Source: Phaseolus vulgaris
Lineage: Eukaryota > Streptophyta > Magnoliopsida > Fabales > Fabaceae
Assembly: GCF_000499845.2 (NCBI RefSeq)
Contig: NC_023751.2
Coordinates: forward strand, 29,208,975 to 29,272,974
Length of the DNA stretch: 64,000 bases
Direction: 5' to 3'
The notes under the pieces were generated by a model. It was not told where the DNA came from, ran no database searches, and worked only from the letters and a program-made list of their open reading frames with translations. The position numbers and the translations under genes are program-made. Positions 53,701 through 62,992 of the stretch are shown here, piece after piece. Positions within the stretch are counted from its first letter, which is position 1. Every line of letters begins with the position of its first letter.

Positions 53701-56700
53701 AACTTGTCGATCGTCCAAGGTCCTTGTGCCGGAAAAAAATAAAATAAAAAAAATAAGCTTTGTGAAATGCACCATTTCTACTTTTTATTTAAAAATGGGG
53801 AAATGAAATGACAATGGTTTAATCTAATGACTGAAAATTGTATACAAATAGCTCAATGAAACTCATGGTTTCAATTTATAGTTTAAAATTATTCTCCAAA
53901 ATAAACTGTTTGTTTAAAAAATGTATTTGTAATTTAAAATAAAAATAAAAATTAGTTGTACAATTGAAGCATTCCAAATTCTAAGGGGTTGCTTTAGTTG
54001 TGCAAGTCTTGTTCTCACCTTGGATAAGTGTAAGTTATGCCCCCTGGCTGTTTGAGGAAAAGTATATGTAAGTCCTCTATAAATGGTCTTTGAGTTCAGT
54101 GGTTTTCCTTGCCTTCAATAGGTGTGTCATGCTTTTATTCTGAAAATTTATCTATCAAAACGGAAGCATACTACATAATACAAATGAATCTTGCCCATGA
54201 TGTATGTAATTCTTTTTATAGAATGTTTTGCATCCCCTTTCTTGTAATGTGCTCCAAAACAAATCATCTTCATGGTAATGCTACTTTCATTCGCTGCAAA
54301 GCTTCCTCTTAATTTTATAAACATGAACACTATTGCCTTTCTGAAATAATGTGATCTAAAATTTGGTATATTGTTCTTTTCTTGTAGGAAAAATACAATG
54401 AAGCACTGTCTGAGAAAGTTAAATATCCAGTGGATAAGAACCGTCTAGACGATCCTCACATCAAAGCAAATCTTCTATTTCAGGTCAGTCATGTCAATAA
54501 CCATGAATTTAGAATGGTATTTTAACATTCCTTGCGTATATTTGTAACCATACAAGTTTTTGGGACACAGGCTCATTTTTCTCAATTGGAGTTACCAATT
54601 AGTGACTATGTCACAGACTTGAAATCTGTATTAGATCAGAGTATACGCATAATTCAGGCCATGATTGATATATGCGCAAACAGTGGGTGGCTTTCTAGCT
54701 CAATTACTTGCATGCGTCTTCTGCAAATGGTCATGCAGGTATTCATTCCAGTTTTATTCTGCAGCTGCTCTTTCTTCATTCTTGGCAATTGGATAGTTTA
54801 TATGGAACTAGCTAGGGCAATTTTGTTGTCAATTTCTGTCTATCTTACACTTAAAAAAATGCTTTAAGGTTTTTGTTAAACATTTTGATCGAAAGCTTTT
54901 CTAAAATTAAGCCAATTGATGTCCAAATATGAACTAAATTAAAGCTTCATTATCCAATGGTAGACGACATATTGAGCAACAAATACTACATAACTTCCTC
55001 AGTTGGAACTGTTGTACCATATTACAATTGCACTTCAGAGTGTCTAAAGGTTTCGGTCCACAAATCTTTTTACCGTCCCTAGAAACATGAGGTCCACAAT
55101 CTCCAAATCCTATAATTTAATAGCCACTTCCAGCAAAAGATACTTTCCGTGTTGCTTTGCATAGTTGATGACTTATGAGTAGTTACTAGTTACTTTTCAT
55201 GTCCTTTCCATGATTTATTCTGTAATTTGTATCATATGATCCACAAATCACATGATTTAAGGCTACTGATTAGTTTCTTGCCAGTTTACTTGGTTATAGT
55301 AATAGACAAATAAGAACTTGATTTTAAGTGCTAAAGCTAGTTGAAATGTTCTGGTGTTGCAGTCTAATATTATTATTTAGGTTTAATTTCCTTAGTTCTC
55401 ATTTTGAGGGGGGAGGAGATTAGAACTCGATGCAGCATAACCTTTTTCATGATTCCATTGTGACACATCTGTGCCAATTGAGTGAAGTGACTGTATTTGT
55501 AGTCATCATTGTATCTCAAAAAATATTATTTCTTTCCTTTGATTGTTCCACTGCATATATTTGAAATCTGTGCTTTCATTAAAATTGTGCTCATAGTGAA
55601 CTGAAATCTTGTGACCTGCTTTTAGGGCTTGTGGTTTGATGAGGACACTTCCTTATGGATGCTGCCATGCATGAATACAGATCTGATAAGTTTACTTAGC
55701 CAAAGAGGAATTTCTAGTGTACAGGAATTATTAGACATTCCCAAAACAGCATTGCAGACTGTAACTGCAAATTTCCCAGCTTCAAGATTGTACCAGGTAA
55801 AGAGTCCTAATAACTTTTATTTTTAAATGCTGATTCTTGTTTTTTATTTAATTGCATCTTTTATTCCCCATATCCCTCTAGTTCTAATTGTCCACATATT
55901 TCCCATGTAGTTTTTTATTTTGAATTAATTATGTTTTTCATCCTTAAAAATTTGAAGTGAATCTGATGTTGGTTACCCAAAAACAATCGTTTTAGTCCTT
56001 CAAATTTAGTGCACGGAGACTAAAATTTGAGGTACTAAAATGAACTTATTAAAATTTGGGAGACCAAAAATTTATTTTAAATTTAGGGACTAAACATAAA
56101 TTTTTTTAGAGTTAATTCTATTATCCATCCAATAATTAACAGATATATAATGGACGTTTGATGTGATTTTGACTAGTAATGATTGACAAAGGATAAAAAA
56201 CAGATGGAAGCGATTTTTTTGTGTTCATTTAAATTTTCTATACAATTTAGCTCTGTTAATCTATACAAATAGAGGTCATGCCAAATACATTTATTTATTT
56301 TTAAATGTAAACCATTTTTAATTATGGGCAGGGAATAGGAAGATGTTAAAAAAAAGGGTGAGCACTTTTTTTCTTCATATGGACAATGTTGCAACCCATG
56401 GCCGGTTGTGCATTATGGAGATGTGTAAGAAAAAATATATGTTAGAGTCTAACTAGTGAACTTTAAACTTTAAACCTAACTCAACCTATAAATTCGACTT
56501 TCGACTTGTGAGATGAGGTTTGAACCCCACTTATATATTATGATTTGATCATATCCTTAGTTGATATGAGGTTTGTTAGCCCCTTCAATTAGTTCTAGTC
56601 TTTACATTTTTTTGTTGGTTTTGGTCATAGATGTGGCATGTGACAAACACACCCTAAATATGTCTAAAATTCTTCCTTTTGAACTATATTTTAGGATTGA

Positions 56701-58091
56701 ATTAGGTGCAGTCCATTTTTAATATACCCTATGTAAGCTACTAAGCTTGCTCTCCTCAAAACCAGGCTTTCGCATTTAACACAATCTACTGATTATTAAT
56801 TTCTGTTTTTTTATGTTTCTCTTATTTGGACCAGGATCTACAACATTTCCCTCATATCAAAATGAAATTAAAGGTTCAGAGGAGGGACACTGATGGTGAG
56901 AGGTCTGACATAATAAATATCAGATTAGAGAAGATCAATTCTAGACGACACTCCTCTAGGGCATTTGTTCCTCGATTTCCAAAGGTTTTCTTCTTTTAAA
57001 AAATTGTGCTGTTATGATTTGTAGTCTGTGTGCGCTAAACACTATTTATAATTTTCCTGACAACAGATAAAAGAGGAACAGTGGTGGTTGGTTCTTGCTA
57101 ATACCTCTACATCTGAGCTATATGCTTTGAAAAGAGTTTCTTTTTCAGGTCACTTAACTACCTCAATGAAGTTACCACCTACTCCAGCTAATCTTCAGGT
57201 AAATGATTTCCATCCATCCATCCAAACTCTGGTCCTGCTTCAGCTCTTGTTCTTCATACACAAAATTACCATTTTTATGTAGAATTTGAAATTTAATTTT
57301 AAGTAATTATTTATAATTTTTTATAATTTCAATTTCTCTTATAATTTGAAGTAAGCATTATTTATAAATTTTTATAATTTCAAATTTCTATAAAAATAAA
57401 TTACCTTCTAAAAAATCTCTATCCAAACATGCTATGAAGATTTTAATTATGCTTTTGTTCAGTGATTGTCAACTGTATCTTCTTTGATGTTGTCATTTGT
57501 TCGCATAATTTTATAATTTATGTACAAGACTGGTAAAGGAAAATGATTACTTGACTTAAGTAACTTGGGGCTTCCATGTGCTTGTATATGTAGCCAATAT
57601 TTGTTCAAGGGAAGAATCATGAAATTTTGGCACTATTAAAAGAAGCTGCATTATACAAAATTGGCCTTAATAGTGCAACAACCCGTGGCTTGCTACGTAC
57701 TCTCTTTTCTATTCCCTATTTCTCTTACATCCCAAAAAAAGTAGACATTAGAGACAATATGTACCCCTTAAATAATGCATTTGGCGTTAGAGTCTAGTGA
57801 TAGTACACACTAGAGTTTTTTCTCGTATTGATTGGTCTTGTAGCTGAAGCATGGTTAAATAATGTGAGTCTTAAAAGGAAAAAGTTCGTTTTAATAGATT
57901 TATTTTGAAAGCTATATTTATTTGATTTGTAATTTGACTTGAGATTGTCAAGAGGTTTAGATTCGCTGTTACTGAGTACCTTTTGCTTGCATGTTGCTAA
58001 TATTGTCTTGCAGGGCGTAAAACTGATTTTAGTCTCCGATTGTTACATTGGATTTGAACAAGAACACTCCATTGAAAAGCTTGGTGTATGA
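23761..58091 (+). CDS. DExH14: DExH-box RNA helicase, ASCC3/Slh1-like (DExH14), 2082 aa, 49 exons
   Basis: Forty-nine exons totalling 6249 nt join with consistent phase from ATG 23761 to TGA 58091. The protein has two Ski2-like helicase cassettes, each followed by a Sec63 unit. Cassette 1: APTGAGKT 457-464, DEVH 568-571, SAT 605-607, GRAGRPQ 808-814. Cassette 2: APTGSGKT 1305-1312, DEIH 1409-1412, STA 1446-1448, GRAGRPQ 1644-1650. The DEVH/DEIH pair fits ASCC3/Slh1 (Arabidopsis At5g61140, also called BRR2C), while spliceosomal Brr2 has DEIH/DDVH. Length is close to the family (human ASCC3 about 2200 residues). Yeast Slh1 and human ASCC3 split collided ribosomes in quality control, and ASCC3 also serves alkylation repair; that this plant copy does the same is inference. 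All core motifs are intact, so the gene is probably functional in spite of heavy transposon load in introns. AATAAA at 58379 could serve polyadenylation. Exon coordinates are given in the two following entries. Confidence 0.97.
26110..26355 (+). mobile_element. LTR fragment in DExH14 intron 5
   Basis: TATAAATAGGG, ATTGAGCATTGGCTCTTTGAG and GAGAAATCCTCTGTGAAGGG match, in the same order, the minus-strand LTR relic at 6800-6590 of the PHD intron (AGCATTAGCTCTTTGTG, GAGAAATCCTTTATGAGGG). It is therefore a piece of the same gypsy LTR family, here in sense orientation, with the promoter-like TATAAATA still visible. Confidence 0.65.
28110..28830 (-). mobile_element. Unassigned LTR retrotransposon fragment, antisense, in DExH14 intron 9
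   Basis: On the minus strand, TTGGTATCAAAGCAGGTTAG at about 28615-28595 is a methionine-tRNA-type primer site next to an LTR-like sequence (28830-28620). The minus-strand frame 28399-28040 on the internal side is open for 119 codons but matches nothing I recognise. Likely the 5' end of an LTR element. Confidence 0.5.
29130..29420 (-). repeat. LTR-like sequence in DExH14 intron 9
   Basis: Contains GTATTTATAGAGGGAAAG and flanks typical of retrotransposon LTRs on the minus strand, but no second copy or coding region is visible here. Tentative. Confidence 0.3.
30620..31200 (-). mobile_element. Copia fragment: RNase H tail and LTR, antisense, in DExH14 intron 12
   Basis: On the minus strand 31200-30840 reads as a broken copia RNase H end: [21 protein letters not shown], then [12 protein letters not shown] and [13 protein letters not shown]. 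It is followed by an LTR-like stretch (30830-30620). Stops and shifts are present, so it is a relic. Confidence 0.78.
31225..31452 (-). repeat. TRIM fragment, antisense
   Basis: The internal region (31225-31330) leads to TTTGATACCATATTAGG, the complement of the primer site, and then to an LTR (31345-31451) ending GTGGGATCTCCAACA. The second LTR is missing. Confidence 0.75.
31530..31553. repeat. TC microsatellite
   Basis: Twelve TC units in DExH14 intron 12. Confidence 0.95.
33500..34560 (-). mobile_element. Copia fragments and TRIM in DExH14 intron 18
   Basis: On the minus strand 33770-33560 is a copia RNase H tail ([13 protein letters not shown]). A TRIM copy on the plus strand (33790-34085) lies in between: LTR end, ATGGTATCAGAGC primer site, short internal region, and a full LTR with CCCACATCGACTAG. 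Beyond it, 34560-34120 on the minus strand matches the gag-protease junction of a copia element ([12 protein letters not shown] and [16 protein letters not shown]). Frames are broken. Confidence 0.75.
34770..35260 (+). mobile_element. Copia fragment: RNase H tail and 3' LTR, sense
   Basis: An open frame at 34804-35043 reads [20 protein letters not shown], then [15 protein letters not shown], the conserved copia RNase H terminus. It is followed by a TGTTATAATTATAG LTR start near 35000 and LTR sequence to about 35260. The orientation is opposite to the neighbouring minus-strand copia piece. Confidence 0.78.
35325..35410 (+). repeat. Degenerate TRIM LTR
   Basis: TGTAAGTGAGTGCAAATCTC, GGTTGGTTTTGTGGGCTTAAG and CCACTTTCTAAG align with the right half of the TRIM LTR. 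It lies 120 bp before exon 19. Confidence 0.6.
36358..36392 (+). repeat. Interstitial plant telomere-type repeat (TTTAGGG)5
   Basis: Five perfect TTTAGGG units followed by a broken sixth, in DExH14 intron 21, 56 bp after the donor at 36302. Short arrays of this type act as telo boxes in plant promoters; in an intron the role is unknown. Confidence 0.97.
38875..39010. repeat. Minisatellite, 34-bp unit, four copies
   Basis: CAGAAAACAACTAGAAATAT with GAGTTAAACAAAA repeats at 38880, 38914, 38948 and 38980; the third copy lost GA of the GAG triplet. Located in DExH14 intron 27. Confidence 0.92.
39600..39950 (+). repeat. LTR-like sequence with (GCATGT)3
   Basis: Contains three GCATGT units (39631-39650), CTATATATATAAACA and a run to GTAATAAAC that look like an LTR with TATA box and polyadenylation signal. 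No partner LTR is visible, so it may be a solo LTR. Tentative. Confidence 0.4.
41974..42350 (-). mobile_element. TRIM element with two LTRs, antisense
   Basis: LTR copies 41974-42092 and 42231-42350 flank an internal region of about 140 bp. Both carry GTGGACTTTAAG or GTGAACTTTAAG, GGTGAGGTTTGCACCCA and its variant, and TCTCTAG.TGATGTGAGAT. AATACCATATTAAG before the second LTR is the complement of the primer site. No coding capacity, as expected for TRIMs. It sits between the 5' LTR and gag of the copia element. Confidence 0.85.
44322..44638 (-). mobile_element. TRIM element nested in copia reverse transcriptase, 5-bp target duplication
   Basis: The element begins TGGACTTTAAGCC and ends ATCTCCAACA, flanked on both sides by CTAAG (44317-44321 and 44639-44643). 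LTR1 is 44322-44431; LTR2 (44581-44638) has lost its middle. TCTGATACCATATT marks the primer site. The copia frame on each side (VFKL before, RNAPYRL after) is continuous once the insert and one CTAAG are ignored. Confidence 0.93.
46330..46800 (-). mobile_element. Copia fragment: RNase H tail and LTR, antisense, in DExH14 intron 33
   Basis: On the minus strand 46790-46540 reads [20 protein letters not shown], then [20 protein letters not shown], the conserved copia RNase H end. It runs into an LTR (46535-46330) containing TATATAAAGACTAATG. The copy is less decayed than the other tails. Confidence 0.8.
47154..47642. mobile_element. Non-autonomous Mutator-like element with internal palindrome array
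   Basis: 489 bp bounded by a perfect 9-bp direct repeat ATGCATCTA (47145-47153 and 47643-47651). The left end, GGCTGATTCTCCCTGCACC up to GCACCCAAC, and the reverse complement of the right end, GGCAATTGCTTCCTGCACT up to GCACCCAAC, form imperfect inverted repeats of about 45 bp. A 9-bp target duplication and G-starting ends are typical of Mutator-like elements. The interior has no coding frame but seven 24-bp imperfect palindromes (next entry). It lies in DExH14 intron 33. Confidence 0.82.
47247..47558. repeat. Array of seven 24-bp imperfect palindromes, CTTCCGGAT...ATCCGNAAG
   Basis: Units at 47247-47270, 47283-47306, 47317-47340, 47364-47387, 47452-47475, 47499-47522 and 47535-47558, all exactly 24 bp, each reading CTTCCGGAT (or a one-base variant), a 6-base centre and a partner ATCC(G/A)(G/T/C)AAG. 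A lone half-site AATCCGGAAC lies at 47432-47441. Starts are spaced 36, 34, 47, 88, 47 and 36 bp, close to symmetrical about the centre. Each unit could fold as a hairpin with an 8-9 bp stem. CCGG cores are exceptional in this AT-rich sequence. Confidence 0.9.
48498..48750 (+). other. DExH14: GC-AG intron 35 of DExH14
   Basis: The exon ends CATATTCAG and the intron starts GCATGT; the acceptor is TTCTTATAG before GGTTATCCTGG. The protein VHIQ-GYPGK is conserved across the join and the phase is zero. The next GT (48502) would break the frame. Confidence 0.9.
49175..49281 (+). other. DExH14: GC-AG intron 37 of DExH14
   Basis: The exon ends AAAATTCAG and the intron starts GCATAC; the acceptor is TTTTATGCAG before ATATTGGTTTG. 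The protein [15 protein letters not shown] is conserved across the join. No GT near the boundary keeps the frame. Exon context (ATTCAG before GCAT) is the same as at intron 35. Confidence 0.9.
52492..52655. repeat. Minisatellite, 32-bp unit, about three copies plus degenerate flanks
   Basis: CACTTGTGTGATGATTGAAT followed by TTGTGTCTGTTC repeats with period 32, and a diverged unit with GATTTCTGCACTTTTG appears on both sides. Located in DExH14 intron 43. Confidence 0.85.
52780..53625 (+). mobile_element. TRIM element interrupted by a TIR element, in DExH14 intron 43
   Basis: Left LTR end and primer-site variant ATGGTATCAAAGC at 52780-52842, then internal sequence, then the right LTR from TGTTGGAGATTCCACATC (53499) to about 53625. 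The internal region is interrupted by the element at 52914-53453. Tentative for the left boundary. Confidence 0.65.
52914..53453. mobile_element. hAT-like non-autonomous element nested in TRIM
   Basis: Ends TAGGGTTGGGAATAGGCC and, reversed, TAGGACTGAACATTTGACTTGGCC form imperfect inverted repeats; the interior shows repeated AGGCTA/TAGCCT words near both ends, as in common plant hAT MITEs. No matching target-site duplication was seen. A less AT-rich segment (53160-53376) in the centre differs from the rest and is discussed as a finding. Confidence 0.55.
56452..56580 (-). repeat. TRIM LTR, antisense, degenerate
   Basis: GTGAACTTTAAACTTTAAAC, GATGAGGTTTGAACCCCACT and CTTAGTTGATATGAGGTTTG align with the family LTR. 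Solo LTR in DExH14 intron 46. Confidence 0.65.
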
Positions 58092-59154
58092 TAAGTAGTG
58101 AAGCCATCATTGGGCAGGGCCATTTGTACATGCAATATAAGGTTTTCTATCCAAGGAAACTATTCTCCATTGAAGAGTGGCTGGTGGTTGCCCTGGTTGT
58201 TATTTTTTGTAACTAGTTTAATCTGTAAGATTTAATCTTGTTTACAGATTATCTTTTATTTTTATATATTTTTCAAGTCATGTCATCATTTTCATATATC
58301 TTTTATTTTTATATATTTTACAAGTCATGTTGACATTTGTATGTACAATGGGATTACACCTGTCCCAGGATATATTCAAATAAATATACGTAAATATTTA
58401 GAGTTCTTGGATCGAAAGAGTTGTCTTAACGTTAATAAATTTTCAAGGAATGGATCCTGTAGTATTACCAGATTATATCCAACTAGCCTACAGGGAAACA
58501 AGGTAATCGAAATGGAGAGAATGCTAAGAATGTAATTGCAGAATGCTTCCCAGGCTCCAAAGGTATGAATGACTACATGGTTATAGGCTTAATGTAAAGT
58601 GATATTCTTGAAGATATGTGGTATACTTAAAATAATAGTTTAATGTTAGATCAAATACAAGTGTGATAACAAACAAATAAGTATTTTAAGGTTACCTGCA
58701 TCAAGTATTGTCTCTTGGTTACCTAGAATAAGTATGGTTTGTGAATTATTAAAAGAAACTATAATGCTTTATATGTTCTAGTAATTAGACGCATTCTCAA
58801 ATAATTTGTTACCGATAATCCAGGTCTTACCTTTTTCAAATCAAATTTACCTGTGCAGATTGGGATTCCCAAAGTAAAAACTTGGCACTTACTTCACTTT
58901 CGCATGACATGAATAGAAAAGGCAGAAGAAATAAAATTGTGAAACCATCCAAATTAACACAGTAAGTTTTTAGTAACTGACTTTTTTATTCGAATCCGAG
59001 ATAACTGACATTGGATAATGCAATTATCAGAATTTCTAATGGACCACTCTTCGTGTTCATCAACTACACAAGAAAGAAAGAAACCACTGACACTCACTCA
59101 GTGTATTTTATTCGATCATGAGCTGTGCAAGCTAGCCAAAAAAGCCATATCTAT
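58092..59154. other. Convergent 3' region between DExH14 and the small acidic gene
   Basis: Holds the probable DExH14 3' untranslated region (to about 58400, AATAAA at 58379) and, on the other strand, that of the 59155-59699 gene. A direct repeat ATCTTTTATTTTTATATATTTT occurs near 58250 and 58298. The open frame 58341-58535 shows no motif. Confidence 0.45.
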
Positions 59155-59699
59155 TCACGCACAGTTATCATTCTTCGCACAATTATCATTCTTCGATTGG
59201 TCGGTCTCTGAAATATTTCCTATGTCATCTTGATGCGGCTTTTCTTGTACCTGCAGCTCTTCAAGATCAGAGGTATTTTTCTGGCCCTGGACTTCTTCCC
59301 TATCAATAGTATAATTGAAAACAAATTATGAAAAGCAATTCTGCACTTTTGTTTTAAGAGTTGAACGAAAGCAGTACACGAAAAATAGTACCTGTTGTTG
59401 TGTTGTAACTGTTGAGTGACTTCCGTTCTTCCAACAGAGCTGCTGTGAAACGCGCTGCAGAGTTCCTCCATCGAGTACTGAACCCCTACTGTCTTTAACC
59501 GCTTTTTTTTCTTCGGATAAAACGAACACTCAATCCCCAAGAAATTGGTGTCCATCTCCTCATCGCTATCTTCGTCGTTCTCCGTTCTCTCTGACACGTC
59601 TAACTCGAATATAAAAATCTTTCTACTCCCACCACCATTCTCATCTTCCTTCTCTTTCTCTTTCCCTTTCTCTGATGCGTTCATTCTTCTTCCTTTCAC
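59155..59699 (-). CDS. Small acidic protein with basic cluster, function unknown, 150 aa, two exons
   Basis: Exon 1 is 59699-59392 and exon 2 is 59299-59155 (TGA); the 92-nt intron has GT and AG ends and the joined frame is 453 nt. I do not recognise a family. Visible features: a Lys/Glu-rich start (residues 10-20), a short hydrophobic segment KIFIFELDV (27-35), an acidic run TENDEDSDEEMD (39-50), the basic cluster KKKKR (63-67) that could be a nuclear localisation signal, a Gln/Glu-rich second half, and a tandem repeat KNDNCA twice at the C-terminus (139-150), caused by an 18-bp duplication in the DNA. A second in-frame ATG lies at 59684. The alternative unspliced frame runs to 59220 but loses the acidic composition. 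The gene converges on DExH14. Composition and a clean splice argue for a real gene; low conservation or a lineage-specific origin is possible. Confidence 0.6.
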
Positions 59700-62600
59700 T
59701 CACTCAGCACAAATTCTAACTCAACCGATTTCATGTTTTCCTTCTATTTGTAGTGTCTACTTACTAATGTTGCAGCTCCAACTCTAACTAACTAACTGAC
59801 TCACTCATTTGCATGTAAATTCACTACTAATGCATGTTCGTTTCTATTTTAGTTATATCTCCTATCTACTCATTACCTCTTTTAATGATTCAACTATTCA
59901 AGTTCCTTTTCAAACTAATTCCAATTCAAATCTCCTAACCGCCCCAAGTGAATAACAGAACTCTTGATTTCAGTTGGATTTCGTGTCCTTATCCTAACAA
60001 ATGAAAATCGCTTTAATGATGGGTTGAGTGTATGGATATAGAAAATTAAAAATTACTTAACTTTTGAAAATTATAAGTTTTTTCTTATCATTTTTAAATG
60101 GGGAAATGTTAACGACACGCTCCCCAGTAAGTATATGTTGTCACCATTGTCACATCATATTTATTAGTTTTAAGTGGAAGATGGCTTACCAAATCTTTAA
60201 GATGTTAGCTTTAGTCTCATTCGAACAACCTTGTTCTTTGAGTCTATTGTTGATAGCGAGCAAAGGATTATAATTTCTCATCAAAGTCTTCTTGCAATTA
60301 TAGCTGAATTGGATTTTTTTTATTTTTTTTTTAAACTGCATCTTGATCTTATATGCAAGGCTTTCCAACTATAGGAGTCGAAACCACTCTGTGTTGGTGA
60401 ACCAAACTACACATGTTCAGGGTGTCTTGTTTTTTCTATGATTGTCGTCAAATATCTTGACCATAAACAAATGAGTCTTGGGTGGTCTGCTCAACCGAAT
60501 ATACAAATAATAATTAAATAAATCCTAACCACTTGACCTAGGAATGTCGATATTATGTATATTTGTACTTAAGATTTCATCAACGATGTGTGTAGATTGT
60601 GAAGTTATTTGTCCATCTAATTTCTATGAACAATCTTTAACATCTCATACCAAGGAGGTGGAGATACAAGGTCAACAAATTCAAACCTTGTTGCCTGTAC
60701 TCAAGCCTTCATGAGGTGCATTATTCAACTTTTTTCGTTATTTGGTGACTAATCTTTTTCCTACAATGCAAAAAAGATGAGACAACCAAATCTTTTAAGT
60801 ATATATTTGTGTAATTATAAGAATTGTAAACAACTAACCCGCCAATAGGAGTCAAACCGAATAACATAAAGTTACATTCACTTCTTGTCACTAATTTGGC
60901 ACTTCAAATAGGGACACATGTTTCGTGTCAAGAAAGTCTTGAAGTCCCTCAATCTAGTGGCGATAACAAATAAGATCTTCCTAGTCACCTCTGTTGGGAA
61001 TGTCAAAATTGTATTGTACAAATAACATATGAAATGCTCATCAATTTATTAAGTAGGTTAATAAAAAATGAACTTATAAGATGTTGACATAAAATGTTCA
61101 AATACTTGAATATTCTACCAGATAAGGTTCTTCTTTACCTCTTTAACCTCATCTCGTGATGGAATGACTATAAAAACATGACATTGAGCTATGAGTCCCA
61201 AATAGCTCATAAAATTACCAGCATTTGGGCTCGACACCTTACTAAAACGATGGTCTACGTCGATGTGTTTCCTCATTTGTAATCCGTCTCAAAATTACGA
61301 GAGAAAATTGGGTGATGAATTTACCTGGTCTACTCTCTCCACTACCAAATCTAGAATTTGCTGTAATCCTAAAAAATAAAAATGTAGTTATTTATTTCAT
61401 AAAATAAATAAAAATACTATAATAATAATAACAAAAAAAGTTATGATTTTCCATATTCCTATTAAGTTATGTTTTTTTATATCCCTTCATCATGATGATT
61501 TCGAATAGCATGCTTTGTTGTCCACAATGATAGGAAATGTTCTTAATGAGAAAGACGACATGTCATGCATATCTAAAAGGTAATTGATGAGCATAATTAT
61601 ACTTTCACTTTAAAACTCTAATAAAAAACTTGATTCAAATAATGAATAAATCACACCTTAATTGTTATTTATGCTAATTCTGTGTTTTAAGATGCGGCGG
61701 ACAATCCATTATTTCACCGAGCAAACGATTTGACCGGACAATCTAATGAGAGCATCTGTAGGACGATCTTCCTGAAGCGTCTGCTGATGGGTGCTCTATT
61801 ATGGAAAAATAATATATTGATTTGGTAATTTGATTACACTTTGGGGAAGCATGAATCGAAGTCAATTTAATCTTATGTAAGGAGATTCTCTTAAAATCCT
61901 ACAATTAAAACTCCTCTATAAAACGTGTAAAAAATAGAACAAATATCTTTTGAAGATATTATTCAAGAAAATTTTCTACAATATCACTCACAGCAGCGCT
62001 AAAATTTATTAAAATTAATGCACAAATTTGAAGCAAGTTTGGAAACAATATATCTAGAAGAGAGCGAAAATAAAATATGGGACTAGTTAGGAATGAAGAT
62101 GTTTAATAATTTGAAATAGAGAAAGGAAACATTTGACAATTGTAAAACAATATCACGAGGCAGATTTTGAATCCAATTTTGTACAAAAAAAAAAGAAGAC
62201 TGTAAAAGAGACTTCAAAGAAAGAATGAAAGCTTTTGAATCGCGTCTCATAGTCGCACAACACACTTTAAATCTAGTTTTACTTTCCTTTTATCTTTTTT
62301 TTTGTTTTCGCCTTCGTATGGAAAGCTAAAACCCTTTGGGTTGATTCCCTTGTGATTTCTTATCGAATTTTGAAGTTTTGTTTAATAAATTTTGTTCTTC
62401 GATTTTTTGTAGCAAATTACGCTTTATTTTTTATCTTTTTGAAATCGAGTTTTTGTAGCAAATTGTTTTTGAACACTTGTTAAAAATTCAGTTCTTTTCT
62501 TTAAATAGATTTCTTGGTTAGTTCGATTAGTTCTAATCAATTTCTTGTTTGCTTAGTTTGAGAAGTGGAAGATATACATCTCACAAGTATACATTTGAAA

Positions 62601-62990
62601 CTAATGAGATATATTGAACATCAGCTTGTTTTGTTGATAAGATATTGTTGAATTTGATGATGCTTGCTTGATTAAGTTTGACATATGTGTGAGAATTAAA
62701 GGATGATAATCTTAGAAAAACCAATGAGAAATTTGTGGTGAATAAACTTGGGAGAATCACAAACCCCCTTCCTTTACTGTTATTGTTAATTTTTATTGCT
62801 TGCAAATGAATTTTGAATTTTGTTCACTTGATTCGCTATTGGATTCGTTGGAAGACATTTTGGGGATATTTTAATTTGACTGTTAAATGACAACTATTAG
62901 TGATAATCATGAGTTCCGTGCATGTTTTTTCCTTCTAAGACAACTGACAATTTCTCATTACATGAATCAGTCATATAAAATATCTTTCTT
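59700..62990. other. Intergenic region without recognised genes
   Basis: AT-rich and broken by stops in all frames. The first few hundred bases upstream of 59699 should contain the promoter of the small acidic gene; CT-rich sequence (59640-59700) lies around the start. I tried the minus strand of 60360-61400 as a possible decayed gene and could not identify a family. No RNA gene was recognised. Confidence 0.45.
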
Positions 62991-62992
62991 AC

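Larger units (their letters stand above)
40301..58091 (+). other. DExH14: DExH14 exons 29-49: helicase cassette 2 and C-terminal Sec63 unit
   Basis: Exon map: 40301-40417, 40528-40650 (Walker A), 40949-41038, 41119-41244, 46118-46180 (DEIH), 48062-48150 (STA), 48407-48497, 48751-48900, 48983-49174, 49282-49347 (motif V), 50043-50198 (motif VI), 50281-50424, 51817-51884, 51977-52142, 52253-52315, 54388-54483, 54571-54738, 55626-55796, 56835-56984, 57067-57198, 58014-58091. The introns after exons 35 (48497) and 37 (49174) use GC donors. Intron 32 (41245-46117) is 4.9 kb because of a copia insertion, and intron 33 (46181-48061) holds an antisense copia tail plus the palindrome-array element. 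The last exon encodes DCYIGFEQE and ends with the short tail KLGV. Confidence 0.93.

Noticed and set aside
23761..58091. Assignment as spliceosomal Brr2
   Set aside because: Box motifs are DEVH in cassette 1 and DEIH in cassette 2, and the N-terminal region is short, as in ASCC3/Slh1; Brr2 has DEIH and a degenerate DDVH.
60360..61400. Possible decayed F-box-like or other gene on the minus strand
   Set aside because: Short fragments look gene-like by composition, but no family motif could be matched and stops are frequent.
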